A stretch of DNA of 7,811 nucleotides. Source: an uncultured Collinsella sp. (GTDB lineage Bacteria; Actinomycetota; Coriobacteriia; Coriobacteriales; Coriobacteriaceae). This document shows, piece after piece, positions 1 to 6,621 of this stretch. Under the pieces are notes generated by a model. It ran no database searches and was not told the origin of the DNA. It saw only the letters and a program-made list of their open reading frames with translations. The stretch is taken from positions 1-7,811 of the forward strand of contig CALBBA010000095.1 of assembly GCA_937926755.1 (NCBI GenBank). Direction: 5' to 3'. Position 1 is the stretch's first letter; every line of letters starts with the position of its first letter. Position numbers and translations under genes: made by a program.

Positions 1-362
1 ATCACCATGGCAGAGATGCCAAACAGGTTGTCGTTGAACACATAAAGGATGAGCAGCGACACGGCAACGACCACGATTTGCTTGACGGCGATGATGATGG
101 CACCGCGGGCAGCGGCGGCAGGAGCACTCTTAAACGAAATCGTCGTACCGACGATAAGCAAAAAAGCGCCCACGAGCGGGCCTGCACCCTGCTGGGTCAT
201 GCCAAGCGTAAAGCTGCCGAGCGTTTTGAACAGGTCAGGGAACAGCGTGTTGAGCAGGCAGCCCAACAAAAGCGGCACCAAAATATTGGCACCCGGGATG
301 GAGGACATCTTAAAGAACGGCTCCTTTGCCGCCGGCGCCTCCACCGCAGTCGATTCACTCAT
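1..362 (-). CDS. kdgT: 2-keto-3-deoxygluconate permease, N-terminal part (gene continues beyond window)
   Basis: This is an inner-membrane transporter of the KdgT family, which imports 2-keto-3-deoxygluconate (KDG), an intermediate of pectin and uronate breakdown, by cation symport. Only the first 120 codons lie in the window; the 3' end is cut off by the window edge, not by a mutation. The start is ATG at 362-360, with AAAGGAG at 375-369 six bases upstream. Residues 22-51 follow the family N-terminus closely (IPG, then LVPLLLG, NT, P, GSFT), and residues 60-78 match the following GP...FLL..G..I segment as I remember it from E. coli KdgT. Hydrophobic stretches at about 27-41, 61-76 and 88-108 look like the first three membrane helices. 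A soluble leader of about 20 residues rich in Ala, Glu and Ser precedes them. It lies 108 bp downstream of the dehydrogenase gene on the same strand, which supports a shared sugar-acid role. The exact substrate is inferred from family. Confidence 0.82.
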   Translation of the reverse strand, partial: MSESTAVEAPAAKEPFFKMSSIPGANILVPLLLGCLLNTLFPDLFKTLGSFTLGMTQQGAGPLVGAFLLIVGTTISFKSAPAAAARGAIIIAVKQIVVVAVSLLILYVFNDNLFGISAMV

Positions 363-419
363 ATATATCTCCTTTGGATGCATGCGATTCGTAGCCGCAC
401 GCGCCTATATCAGAAAGAA

Positions 420-451
420 GGCGACGGTCCCGAGTCGCAGGAGCCGTCGCC
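420..451 (-). terminator. Hairpin between the dehydrogenase and permease genes; weak terminator or attenuator candidate
   Basis: Perfect 8-bp arms (GGCGACGG and CCGTCGCC on the transcribed strand, 451-444 and 427-420) flank a 16-base loop that can pair further by about three bases after one mismatch. The sequence after it on the minus strand is T-rich but interrupted (TTCTTTCT), so it is not a clean intrinsic terminator. It could lower transcription into the permease gene, protect the upstream message, or mark a processing site. The permease gene has its own strong ribosome binding site 45 bases beyond. Confidence 0.4.
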
Positions 452-470
452 GAACAATCGTCGTGGGGTA

Positions 471-1220
471 TTACCCGTCCAGGACGATGCCGCCGTCGCA
501 GTCACCGATCTCGCCGTTCACGAAGCTGGCGAGGTCGGAAGCGAAGAACAGCACCATCTGCGCAGGCTCGCTGGCCTGGGCGGCGCGGCCCAGAGGAATA
601 CCGTTGATGATGCGCTGAGAGTTCTCGTCAGAGAGAATCGAGGTCATATCGGTCAACGTGAGCGACGGGCACACGGCGTTGCAGCGGACGCCGAACTTGC
701 CGCCTTCCTTGGCGACTGCCTTGGTTAGACCGTTGACGCCGGCCTTGGAGCTCGCGTAGGCCGCGGTGCCGAGCAGGCCGCCGCCGATCTTGCCGGCAAC
801 AGAGCTCACGTTGACGATAGTGCCGGCATGGGCCGCCTTAAAGTGCGGGTACACGGCATTCATCATGGTGAAGGTACCGTTGAGGTTGATGTCGATGGTG
901 CGACGCCACTCGGTGTCATCGATCTCGTCGAACTTCTTGGTGCTGATGACGCCAGCGCAGTTGATCAGGATGTTGGTTTGCGGCAGGTCCGTAAAAAACT
1001 GCTCGACGGTCTCCCGCGCCCTGGGTGCATCGGCGACATCGAGCTGATAGAACTTGTTGCCCTCGCCAAGCTCGGCCACCGCGGCCTCGCCCTTAGCAGC
1101 GTTCCTTGCGATGAGCGCGACGTGTCCGCCGCCCGCAACGATGCCCTTGGCAATCTCGAGGCCAATGCCCTGAGTGCCGCCGGTAACGATCGCGGTTTTG
1201 CCCGTGAAGTCAAATGCCAT
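471..1220 (-). CDS. Short-chain dehydrogenase/reductase (SDR), probable sugar-acid oxidoreductase
   Basis: This is a complete 249-residue classical SDR, the usual length for the family: a cytosolic NAD(P)-dependent alcohol/ketone oxidoreductase. The nucleotide-binding motif TGGTQGIG lies at residues 13-20 and NCAG at 87-90. The catalytic set is present: Asn112, Ser140 and Tyr155-x3-Lys159. Arg39, at the end of the second Rossmann strand where NAD-dependent enzymes usually have Asp, suggests NADP(H) preference (inference). The start is ATG at 1220-1218; an in-frame TGA at 1241-1239 excludes an upstream extension, and AAGGGGG at 1235-1229 is a usable ribosome binding site. It is followed 108 bp downstream by a KDG permease gene on the same strand, so a role in KDG, ketouronate or gluconate interconversion is likely (KduD-like or gluconate 5-dehydrogenase-like). 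FabG-type or other SDR substrates cannot be excluded from sequence alone, so no gene symbol is given. Confidence 0.88.
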   Translation of the reverse strand: MAFDFTGKTAIVTGGTQGIGLEIAKGIVAGGGHVALIARNAAKGEAAVAELGEGNKFYQLDVADAPRARETVEQFFTDLPQTNILINCAGVISTKKFDEIDDTEWRRTIDINLNGTFTMMNAVYPHFKAAHAGTIVNVSSVAGKIGGGLLGTAAYASSKAGVNGLTKAVAKEGGKFGVRCNAVCPSLTLTDMTSILSDENSQRIINGIPLGRAAQASEPAQMVLFFASDLASFVNGEIGDCDGGIVLDG

Positions 1221-1267
1221 GACTCCAACCCCCTTGATTCAGGTGTCTCCTTGCGGGAAGTTGGAGC

Positions 1268-1282
1268 ATCGCACGTGGCGAT
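1268..1282. promoter_or_regulatory. Operator-like palindrome upstream of the dehydrogenase gene
   Basis: ATCGC (1268-1272) and GCGAT (1278-1282) form perfect 5-bp arms around ACGTG, giving a 15-bp inverted repeat 48-62 bp upstream of the dehydrogenase start. It would overlap the transcription start implied by the candidate promoter at 1285-1313, a typical repressor position. No regulator gene for this unit is visible. Short palindromes also arise by chance. Confidence 0.3.
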
Positions 1283-1284
1283 AA

Positions 1285-1313
1285 ATGAGTCCCAGTCGTC
1301 ATGGTGGTGACAA
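1285..1313 (-). promoter_or_regulatory. Candidate promoter for the dehydrogenase-permease unit
   Basis: On the minus strand TTGTCA (1313-1308) is a 5/6 match to the -35 consensus. It is followed after 17 bases by ACTCAT (1290-1285), only a 3/6 match to the -10 box. The spacing is ideal but the -10 is poor. An alternative -10-like TATTAT at 1339-1334 lacks a recognisable -35. Confidence 0.22.
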
Positions 1314-1409
1314 CCCCTCGCCTAACCGCGGGCATAATAGTTCTTTGAAACGCTTCAGCGATTGAATTTTTTACTCTTTATGCGCTCTTTATATTGCCCA
1401 CTGCATGAG

Positions 1410-1430
1410 ACCCGAATACGCGGGTATCAT
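1410..1430 (+). promoter_or_regulatory. Candidate -10 box and overlapping operator for the MarR-exporter operon
   Basis: TATCAT at 1425-1430 is a 5/6 match to the -10 consensus, 38 bp before the MarR start; no good -35 lies at the right distance. ACCCG (1410-1414) and CGGGT (1421-1425) form a 16-bp inverted repeat that runs into the -10 box. MarR proteins commonly repress their own promoter by binding a 16-20 bp palindrome here, so this is a reasonable autoregulatory site, but the support is positional only. Confidence 0.28.
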
Positions 1431-1434
1431 CTTT

Positions 1435-1471
1435 CACCGAAAATAGTTTCTAGTGTTAGGGGTTTTCGGTG
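1435..1471 (+). promoter_or_regulatory. Inverted repeat enclosing the MarR ribosome binding site and start codon
   Basis: CACCGAAAA (1435-1443) is perfectly complementary to TTTTCGGTG (1463-1471), with 19 bases between. The second arm ends with the GTG start codon (1469-1471), and the Shine-Dalgarno-like AGGGG (1458-1462) sits at the end of the loop. In RNA this would put the start codon in a stem; in DNA it is an operator-shaped inverted repeat. Either reading implies control of the regulator gene. Confidence 0.45.
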
Positions 1472-1918
1472 GAAGATACCGATTTCCATGAGCTTGGGCG
1501 TCAACTCTTAACTGAGTTTGGCAGCATGCATCAGCGCATTTCGCGCTTTGCGGACAAAGCTCTCGGCGGCGAGATGGCCGTCATGCGCGCCCTCATGCGC
1601 GCCGGCGGCTCGCTCACGCCGAGCGAACTCGCCGATTGTGCCTGGGTCTCGAGCGCCCGTATCGCCAATATCCTGCGCGCCCTCGAGGCCAAGGGTTGGG
1701 TCGAGCGCGAGCACTCAAAGACCGACCGTCGTCGCGTACACGTCACGGTGACCGACAAGGGATTCCAGGTCATCGAAATCAAACGCCGGGAATTCGAGGA
1801 CCGCACCGCGGCCTTCCTCGAGCAGCTCGGCGAAACAGATACCCAGGAGATGGTGCGCCTTCTAAGACGTGCCAACGAAATTATCGACCGCAACCAAGAA
1901 AGGAGAGATGCCGAGTGA
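1469..1918 (+). CDS. MarR-family transcriptional regulator
   Basis: This 149-residue protein has the normal MarR length and layout: a winged helix-turn-helix between N- and C-terminal dimerisation helices. MarR proteins bind palindromic operators as dimers and release them on binding small phenolic or drug-like ligands, or on oxidation. The helix-turn-helix is about residues 49-74 (LTPSELA, then a recognition helix with SSARIANILRALE). The wing at 79-98 carries DRRR (86-89) and the typical V-x-V-T-x-x-G ending. Cys57 is the only cysteine, so a simple thiol switch is possible but not indicated. The start is GTG at 1469, with AGGGG six bases upstream and no earlier alternative; the next in-frame Met is residue 20, already inside the first helix. 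Its TGA stop overlaps the GTG start of the first exporter gene by four bases, so it is the first gene of the exporter operon and most likely its repressor (inference). Confidence 0.93.
   Translation: MEDTDFHELGRQLLTEFGSMHQRISRFADKALGGEMAVMRALMRAGGSLTPSELADCAWVSSARIANILRALEAKGWVEREHSKTDRRRVHVTVTDKGFQVIEIKRREFEDRTAAFLEQLGETDTQEMVRLLRRANEIIDRNQERRDAE
1899..1905 (+). promoter_or_regulatory. Ribosome binding site fixing the start of the first exporter gene
   Basis: AAAGGAG inside the last codons of the MarR gene lies nine bases before GTG 1915. It supports that start over any upstream codon in the same frame, where the reading frame runs antiphase through the MarR gene. An ATG at 1908 is out of frame with the exporter. 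Confidence 0.75.
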
Positions 1919-4281
1919 GGATTCTCAAGCTCTTTAAAAAGCATGTCCTGGCACTGTTCGCAGCTATCGTACTTATCGTAATCAGCTGCAACGCCGATCT
2001 GGCGCTGCCTACCTATATGAGCGACATCGTCGACGTGGGCGTGCAGCAAGGCGGCATCGCCTCGCCCGTGCCCGACACCATTCGCGCCGAATCGCTCGAC
2101 GACCTCGAACTCTTTATGAGCACCAAGGACGCCAAAGCTGTGGAGGCCGTGTTTGGCAAGGCGGACAATAACGGCATTCGAACGTACAAGGGCACCGAGG
2201 AGGAGCGCGCCGACGGCGGCAAGATTGCCGACATCATGAGCCTGCCCGAGACCGTCGTCCTTTCGCTCAACCAAGGCATCGACGCCAGCTCCATGGGCGA
2301 CATGATGGGCACGTCCAGCGAGGAGGGCAACAACGCCGCCCCGTCCATGCCCACCCCCGAGCAGATGGCAGCAATGACGCCCGAGCAGCTCGTCGAGATG
2401 CAGCAGAAGGCCACAGCGGCGCAAAACATGCAAAAGCAGATTGATGCCGACGGCGGCAAGATCACCATGAAGAGTCTGCGCCTAGGTGTCGAGGGCGGTC
2501 TGGTAGACCAAAGCAAGCTCGTCGAGGGCGCCAATGAAATGGCGGACAAAATGGGCTCCATGTCGGGCTCCATCGTGACCCAACGCGCCGTGAGCTATGT
2601 GCAAGACGAGTACAAGGCGCAGGGTATCGACCCCGCCGACGTGCAGAACGCCTACCTGAGCCGCATGGCAACCACGATGTTTGGGCTGTGCCTGGTGTCG
2701 CTCGTCGCCACCATCCTGACCGGTGCCGTGGCTTCGCGCACCGCCTGCTCCATCGCCCGCGACCTGCGCCGCGAGACCTTCAACAAGGTTATGCACTTCT
2801 CGCCGGCCGAGGTGGGCAAGTTTAGCCAGGTCTCGCTCATCACCCGCTGCACCAACGACATTCAGCAGATCCAGATGGCCGCAACCCTGTTTATCCGCAT
2901 GTGTCTGATGGCCCCCGTCATGGGCATCGTCGCCGTCATGCGCGTCCTGGCCAACCACACCGGCCTGGAGTGGACCATCGCCGTGGCCATCATCGCGGTT
3001 TCGGCCGTTGTCGGCGTGCTCATGGGCCTCACCATGCCCAAGTTCAAAAAGATGCAGAGCTTTGTGGACCGCGTGAACCTGACCGCCCGCGAGCTGCTCG
3101 ACGGCCTTATGCCCATCCGCTCGTTCAACCGTGAGGAGCATGAGCTCGAGCGTTTTGACAAGGCTTCGCTCGATCTGATGACCACGCAGCTCTACACCAA
3201 CCGCGCCATGAGCTTTATGATGCCGCTCATGATGCTCGTCATGAACTGCATCACCGTGCTTATCGTCTGGTTTGGCGCGCAGGGCGTGTCCGACGGCGTG
3301 ATGCAGGTCGGCAACATGATGGCGTTCATCTCCTACACCATGCAGATCGTCATGGCGTTTATGATCCTCACCATGGTTTCGGTCATCCTGCCCCGCGCCG
3401 AGGTCGCAGCCGAGCGCGTGGAAGAGGTCATCACCTGTCCCACGAGTATCAACGACCCTGTCTCGCCCAAACTGCCTGCTGCCAGCGCGCCGCGCGGCGA
3501 GCTCACCTTCCGCGACGTGAGCTTCCAGTATCCCGATGCCCGCGCCGACGTCATCAGCGGCGTGAACTTCACCACGCATGCCGGTCAGATGCTCGGCATC
3601 ATTGGCTCCACGGGCTCGGGCAAGTCCACGCTCGTGCAGCTGATTCCACGCTTGTACGACGTCACGGGCGGCAGCATTTCGCTTGACGGCGTCGACGTGC
3701 GTGACATGACTCTCTCCGAGCTGCGTCGCCGCATTGGTTACATCCCGCAGCAGGGGCGCCTGTTCTCGGGCACTGTCGAGAGCAACCTCAAGTTTGCCGG
3801 CGACATGGTGAGTGACGAGGATATGCGCCAGGCAGCACGCGTCGCCCAGGCGGAGGACTTTATCGCCGAGCGCGAGGACGGGTACGACTCCCCTATCAGC
3901 CAGGGCGGCTCCAATGTTTCGGGTGGTCAGCGCCAGCGTCTGGCCATCGCCCGCGCGTTGGCCAAAAAGCCCGAGGTCGTGGTGTTCGATGACTCGTTTA
4001 GTGCCCTCGACTACAAGACCGACGCGCGCCTACGCGAGGAGCTGGCCAAAAACGTTACCGACGCCGCGCTCGTGGTCGTGGCCCAGCGCATCGCGACCAT
4101 CATGCACGCGGACCAGATCATCGTGCTCGACGACGGCCACGTGGTGGGCACCGGTACGCACGAGGAGCTGCTGCACAACTGCCCGGCGTACCTGGAGATC
4201 GCACAGTCGCAGCTTTCCGCCGAGGAGCTGGGGCTTACCCAAGAAGAAATTGCAGCCGTCATGGAAGGAGGCGAGCGCTAA
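1915..4281 (+). CDS. ABC exporter half-transporter, degenerate-ATP-site subunit with large extracellular insertion
   Basis: This 788-residue type IV ABC exporter half has a membrane domain (helices near 10-32, 250-272, 322-344, 350-372, 434-455, 467-490) followed by an ATPase domain (about 528-775). Such pairs expel drugs, lipids or peptides using ATP. Walker A is GSTGSGKST at 564-572 (Lys570), the Q-loop Gln is 612 and the signature is VSGGQ at 668-672. In Walker B the catalytic Glu is replaced by Asp693 (after Asp692), and the switch His is replaced by Gln724, so its own ATP site should be nearly inactive; its intact signature completes the partner's site. Residues about 45-248 between helices 1 and 2 are extra compared with the usual 580-620 residue half; the segment is hydrophilic, rich in Met, Gln and Ala, and should face outside. 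The GTG start overlaps the MarR stop (GTGA), and its TAA shares one base with the next ATG. The substrate cannot be read from sequence. Confidence 0.93.
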   Translation: MRILKLFKKHVLALFAAIVLIVISCNADLALPTYMSDIVDVGVQQGGIASPVPDTIRAESLDDLELFMSTKDAKAVEAVFGKADNNGIRTYKGTEEERADGGKIADIMSLPETVVLSLNQGIDASSMGDMMGTSSEEGNNAAPSMPTPEQMAAMTPEQLVEMQQKATAAQNMQKQIDADGGKITMKSLRLGVEGGLVDQSKLVEGANEMADKMGSMSGSIVTQRAVSYVQDEYKAQGIDPADVQNAYLSRMATTMFGLCLVSLVATILTGAVASRTACSIARDLRRETFNKVMHFSPAEVGKFSQVSLITRCTNDIQQIQMAATLFIRMCLMAPVMGIVAVMRVLANHTGLEWTIAVAIIAVSAVVGVLMGLTMPKFKKMQSFVDRVNLTARELLDGLMPIRSFNREEHELERFDKASLDLMTTQLYTNRAMSFMMPLMMLVMNCITVLIVWFGAQGVSDGVMQVGNMMAFISYTMQIVMAFMILTMVSVILPRAEVAAERVEEVITCPTSINDPVSPKLPAASAPRGELTFRDVSFQYPDARADVISGVNFTTHAGQMLGIIGSTGSGKSTLVQLIPRLYDVTGGSISLDGVDVRDMTLSELRRRIGYIPQQGRLFSGTVESNLKFAGDMVSDEDMRQAARVAQAEDFIAEREDGYDSPISQGGSNVSGGQRQRLAIARALAKKPEVVVFDDSFSALDYKTDARLREELAKNVTDAALVVVAQRIATIMHADQIIVLDDGHVVGTGTHEELLHNCPAYLEIAQSQLSAEELGLTQEEIAAVMEGGER

Positions 4282-6137
4282 TGGCAGACGAGACCAAGAC
4301 TCAGATTCCTAAGCCCACCCGCCGGCGCGGTCCCATGGGCCGCATGGGTGGCATGGGCCGCGGCGAAAAGGCCAAGGACTTTAAGGGCACCATGAGGCAG
4401 CTACTCGGCTATATCGGTCAGCACAAGATTGCCGTGTTTGCCGCCGTCGCCTTTGCCGTGTGCTCGGTCATCTTTAACATTGTGGGACCCAAGGTGCTCG
4501 GCCAGGTTACGACCAAGCTGTTCGAAGGCCTGGTCTCCAAGGTCAACGGTACCGGCGATGTCGACTTTGCCTGGATCGCCAAGACGCTCGGCTTTTTGCT
4601 CTGCCTGTATCTGGCGAGCTCTGTCTGCAGCCTGGTCCAGGGCTGGCTCATGACCGGCGTCACGCAAAAGATCTGCTACCGCATGCGCAAGGAAATCGCC
4701 GCCAAGATCGCCGTCGTGCCGATGAGTTACTTCAACGGCCACAGCAAGGGAGACGTACTCAGCCGCATCACCAACGACGTCGATACGCTCGGCCAGTCGC
4801 TCAACCAGAGCGTGACACAGCTCATCACGTCGGTGACGCAGATTATCGGCGTGCTCGTCATGATGCTTTCGATCAGCCTGCCGCTTACCGGCGTCACCGT
4901 GCTCACGCTGCCGGCCGCCGCGATTATCTTGACCGTAATGATTCACTTCTCGCAGCCGTACTTCCGCGAGCAACAGCAGGTTCTGGGCGCCGTCAACGGC
5001 ATTATCGAGGAGGACTTTGCCGGCCAGAACGTCATTCAGGTGTTCGACCGCGCCGAGGCCTCGATTGAGGAGTTCGACCGTCAAAACGACCGACTCTTTA
5101 TTAGCGGCTGGCGTTCGCAGTTCCTGTCGGGCCTGATGATGCCGCTTATGAGCCTGGTGGGCAACATGGGCTATGTGGGCGTCGTCGTGGTGGGCGCACA
5201 GCTCGCGCTGACCGGCAATGCCACGCCCGGCGACATCCAGAGCTTTATCCAGTACGTTCGCAACTTTACGCAGCCCGTGCAGCAGCTGGGCAACGTGAGC
5301 AACACGATGCAGTCGATGGCCGCTGCCACCGAGCGCGTCTTTGAGTTCCTGGCCGCGCCCGAGGAGGAGCAAAAGACCGACGCGCAGATCCCCGAGAAGC
5401 GCCCCGGTCACGTGGAGTTCGACCATGTCAAGTTTGGCTACACGCCCGACAAGACCATCATCCACGACTTTAGCTGCGAGGCTAAGCCCGGTCAGACCAT
5501 CGCCATCGTCGGCCCCACCGGCGCCGGCAAGACCACGCTCATCAAGCTGCTGCAGCGCTTTTACGACGTGGACGGCGGTTCGCTGCGCGTCGAGGGTGTC
5601 GACGTGCGCGACTGGGACCGCGCGGCGCTGCGCGGCGAGTTTGCCATGGTGCTGCAGGACACCTGGCTGTTTAACGGCACCATCCGCGAGAACATCCGCT
5701 ACGGACGTCCCGACGCGAGCGATGCCGAGGTCGAAGCCGCCGCACGCGCTGCACGCTGCGACCACTTTATTCATACGCTCGCCGGCGGCTACGACTTTAT
5801 GATCAATGAGGAGGGCACCAACCTGTCGCAGGGTCAGCGCCAGCTCGTGACCATCGCCCGTGCCATTTTGGCCGACCGTCCGGCGCTGATTTTGGACGAG
5901 GCGACCTCCAACGTTGACACTCGTACCGAGGAGCTTATTCAGCGTGCCATGGATGCGCTAATGCAGGGCCGCACGAGCTTTGTCATCGCGCACCGCCTGT
6001 CCACGATCCGCAACGCCGACGTGATCTTGGTGATCCGCGACGGCGACATCGTCGAGAAGGGCACACACGACGAACTGCTCGCCCAGGGCGGCTTCTACGC
6101 CGACCTGTACAACTCGCAGTTCGACGAGGCGGCGTAA
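4281..6137 (+). CDS. ABC exporter half-transporter, catalytically competent subunit
   Basis: This 618-residue half-transporter is the partner of the preceding gene. A basic, Gly/Met/Arg-rich cytoplasmic leader (about 12-33) precedes six membrane helices (near 48-69, 98-122, 176-200, 201-225, 281-307, 315-340) and an ATPase domain (about 377-610). Walker A is GPTGAGKTT at 411-419 (Lys417); Walker B ends in Asp539-Glu540 with the catalytic Glu present; the switch His is 571. The signature is LSQGQ (515-519) instead of LSGGQ. This pairs with the first subunit: its Walker motifs plus the partner's VSGGQ make a consensus ATP site, while its LSQGQ faces the partner's defective Walker B. That asymmetry is known for BmrCD, LmrCD, EfrCD and TM287/288. 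The start is ATG at 4281 with AAGGAGG at 4265-4271, nine bases upstream. TAATG overlap with the previous stop indicates translational coupling and near-equal synthesis. A strong terminator lies 31 bases downstream. Confidence 0.95.
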   Translation: MADETKTQIPKPTRRRGPMGRMGGMGRGEKAKDFKGTMRQLLGYIGQHKIAVFAAVAFAVCSVIFNIVGPKVLGQVTTKLFEGLVSKVNGTGDVDFAWIAKTLGFLLCLYLASSVCSLVQGWLMTGVTQKICYRMRKEIAAKIAVVPMSYFNGHSKGDVLSRITNDVDTLGQSLNQSVTQLITSVTQIIGVLVMMLSISLPLTGVTVLTLPAAAIILTVMIHFSQPYFREQQQVLGAVNGIIEEDFAGQNVIQVFDRAEASIEEFDRQNDRLFISGWRSQFLSGLMMPLMSLVGNMGYVGVVVVGAQLALTGNATPGDIQSFIQYVRNFTQPVQQLGNVSNTMQSMAAATERVFEFLAAPEEEQKTDAQIPEKRPGHVEFDHVKFGYTPDKTIIHDFSCEAKPGQTIAIVGPTGAGKTTLIKLLQRFYDVDGGSLRVEGVDVRDWDRAALRGEFAMVLQDTWLFNGTIRENIRYGRPDASDAEVEAAARAARCDHFIHTLAGGYDFMINEEGTNLSQGQRQLVTIARAILADRPALILDEATSNVDTRTEELIQRAMDALMQGRTSFVIAHRLSTIRNADVILVIRDGDIVEKGTHDELLAQGGFYADLYNSQFDEAA

Positions 6138-6168
6138 ATTCTGCCGCAGGGAACGAATAACGCCCGAG

Positions 6169-6204
6169 AACGGGGGCGCAGGACAACCTGCGCCCCCGTT
6201 TTTT
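6169..6204 (+). terminator. Intrinsic terminator of the MarR-exporter operon
   Basis: A perfect 14-bp GC-rich stem (6169-6182 paired with 6187-6200, core CGGGGGCGCAGG) with a four-base ACAA loop ends in a run of six T (6199-6204). It starts 31 bases after the stop of the second exporter gene and so closes the three-gene unit. Confidence 0.96.
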
Positions 6205-6258
6205 CGTCCACGGCACTCGAATTAGCTCTCTTGGGGCCCGATTGACAGCCCCTTCCGG

Positions 6259-6498
6259 ACCCTGTGGCCAAAAAATGGCAAATATGAGTACTGTCACCTT
6301 TTTAATAACAGCCAAAACTGCCCCAAACGACCTCTTTGCGGCCTAGATATGCCTTCAAATTGATCAAAATGCCCGGTAGCATGCTTCTGTGTGCCAACGT
6401 TAATGAACATATTTACTGTTGTGTCTATTATCTTGTAAGATCGATATGATACTACGCTAGCAACAGTACTCATATTTGCCATTTTTTGTCCACAGGGT
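6259..6498. repeat. 240-bp MITE-like element with 36-bp terminal inverted repeats
   Basis: Arms at 6259-6294 and 6463-6498 are inverted copies identical at 35 of 36 bases. The single difference is C at 6268 in the left arm, where the right arm read in reverse has A (T at 6489). Each arm reads inward as ACCCTGTGG, a C-A-rich stretch, then ATGGCAAATATGAGTACTGT. The 168-bp interior is visibly AT-richer than the flanking genes. The arms stop sharply at both ends; no flanking target-site duplication is obvious. No transposase is encoded, so if mobile it would be non-autonomous. Alternatives are a long RNA hairpin with regulatory function or a species-specific intergenic repeat. Each arm contains an ATG that opens a short inward frame starting MANMSTV, 23 codons from the left arm (6275-6346) and 62 from the right (6482-6294), neither with a ribosome binding site. 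Confidence 0.75.
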
Positions 6499-6621
6499 AT
6501 GCCGTAGAAGATCCAACTTGCTCCAGCGTGCCGTACGTTGGCCCTCCCCTTCCGGCGAGCGCCGACATTTCCCCAGATAAAACCGACCAAAATAAACCTG
6601 TCCCTTTTCGGCAGATTTCGC

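Noticed and set aside
1636..1914. An upstream extension of the first exporter gene, in frame back to 1636.
   Set aside because: The extra residues run antiphase through the MarR coding sequence and have a frameshifted Arg/Pro-rich composition; GTG 1915 has a good ribosome binding site and starts directly before the first membrane helix.
2482..3579. A 365-codon minus-strand open frame opposite the first exporter gene.
   Set aside because: Same antisense artefact, with His/Asp/Gly-rich low-complexity translation and no start signal.
4401..5774. A 457-codon minus-strand open frame opposite the second exporter gene.
   Set aside because: It is an antisense shadow of a GC-rich gene: low-complexity His, Asp, Val and Ala composition, no family resemblance, and the plus-strand gene is unambiguous.
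6405..6420. A possible third, decayed copy of the inverted-repeat core (CATATTTACTGTTG).
   Set aside because: The match to the arm needs gaps and covers only about seven contiguous bases, which is within chance for AT-rich DNA.
6513..6541. CCAAC and GTTGG inverted repeat downstream of the element.
   Set aside because: Only five paired bases across a 19-base loop; too weak to support a structure.
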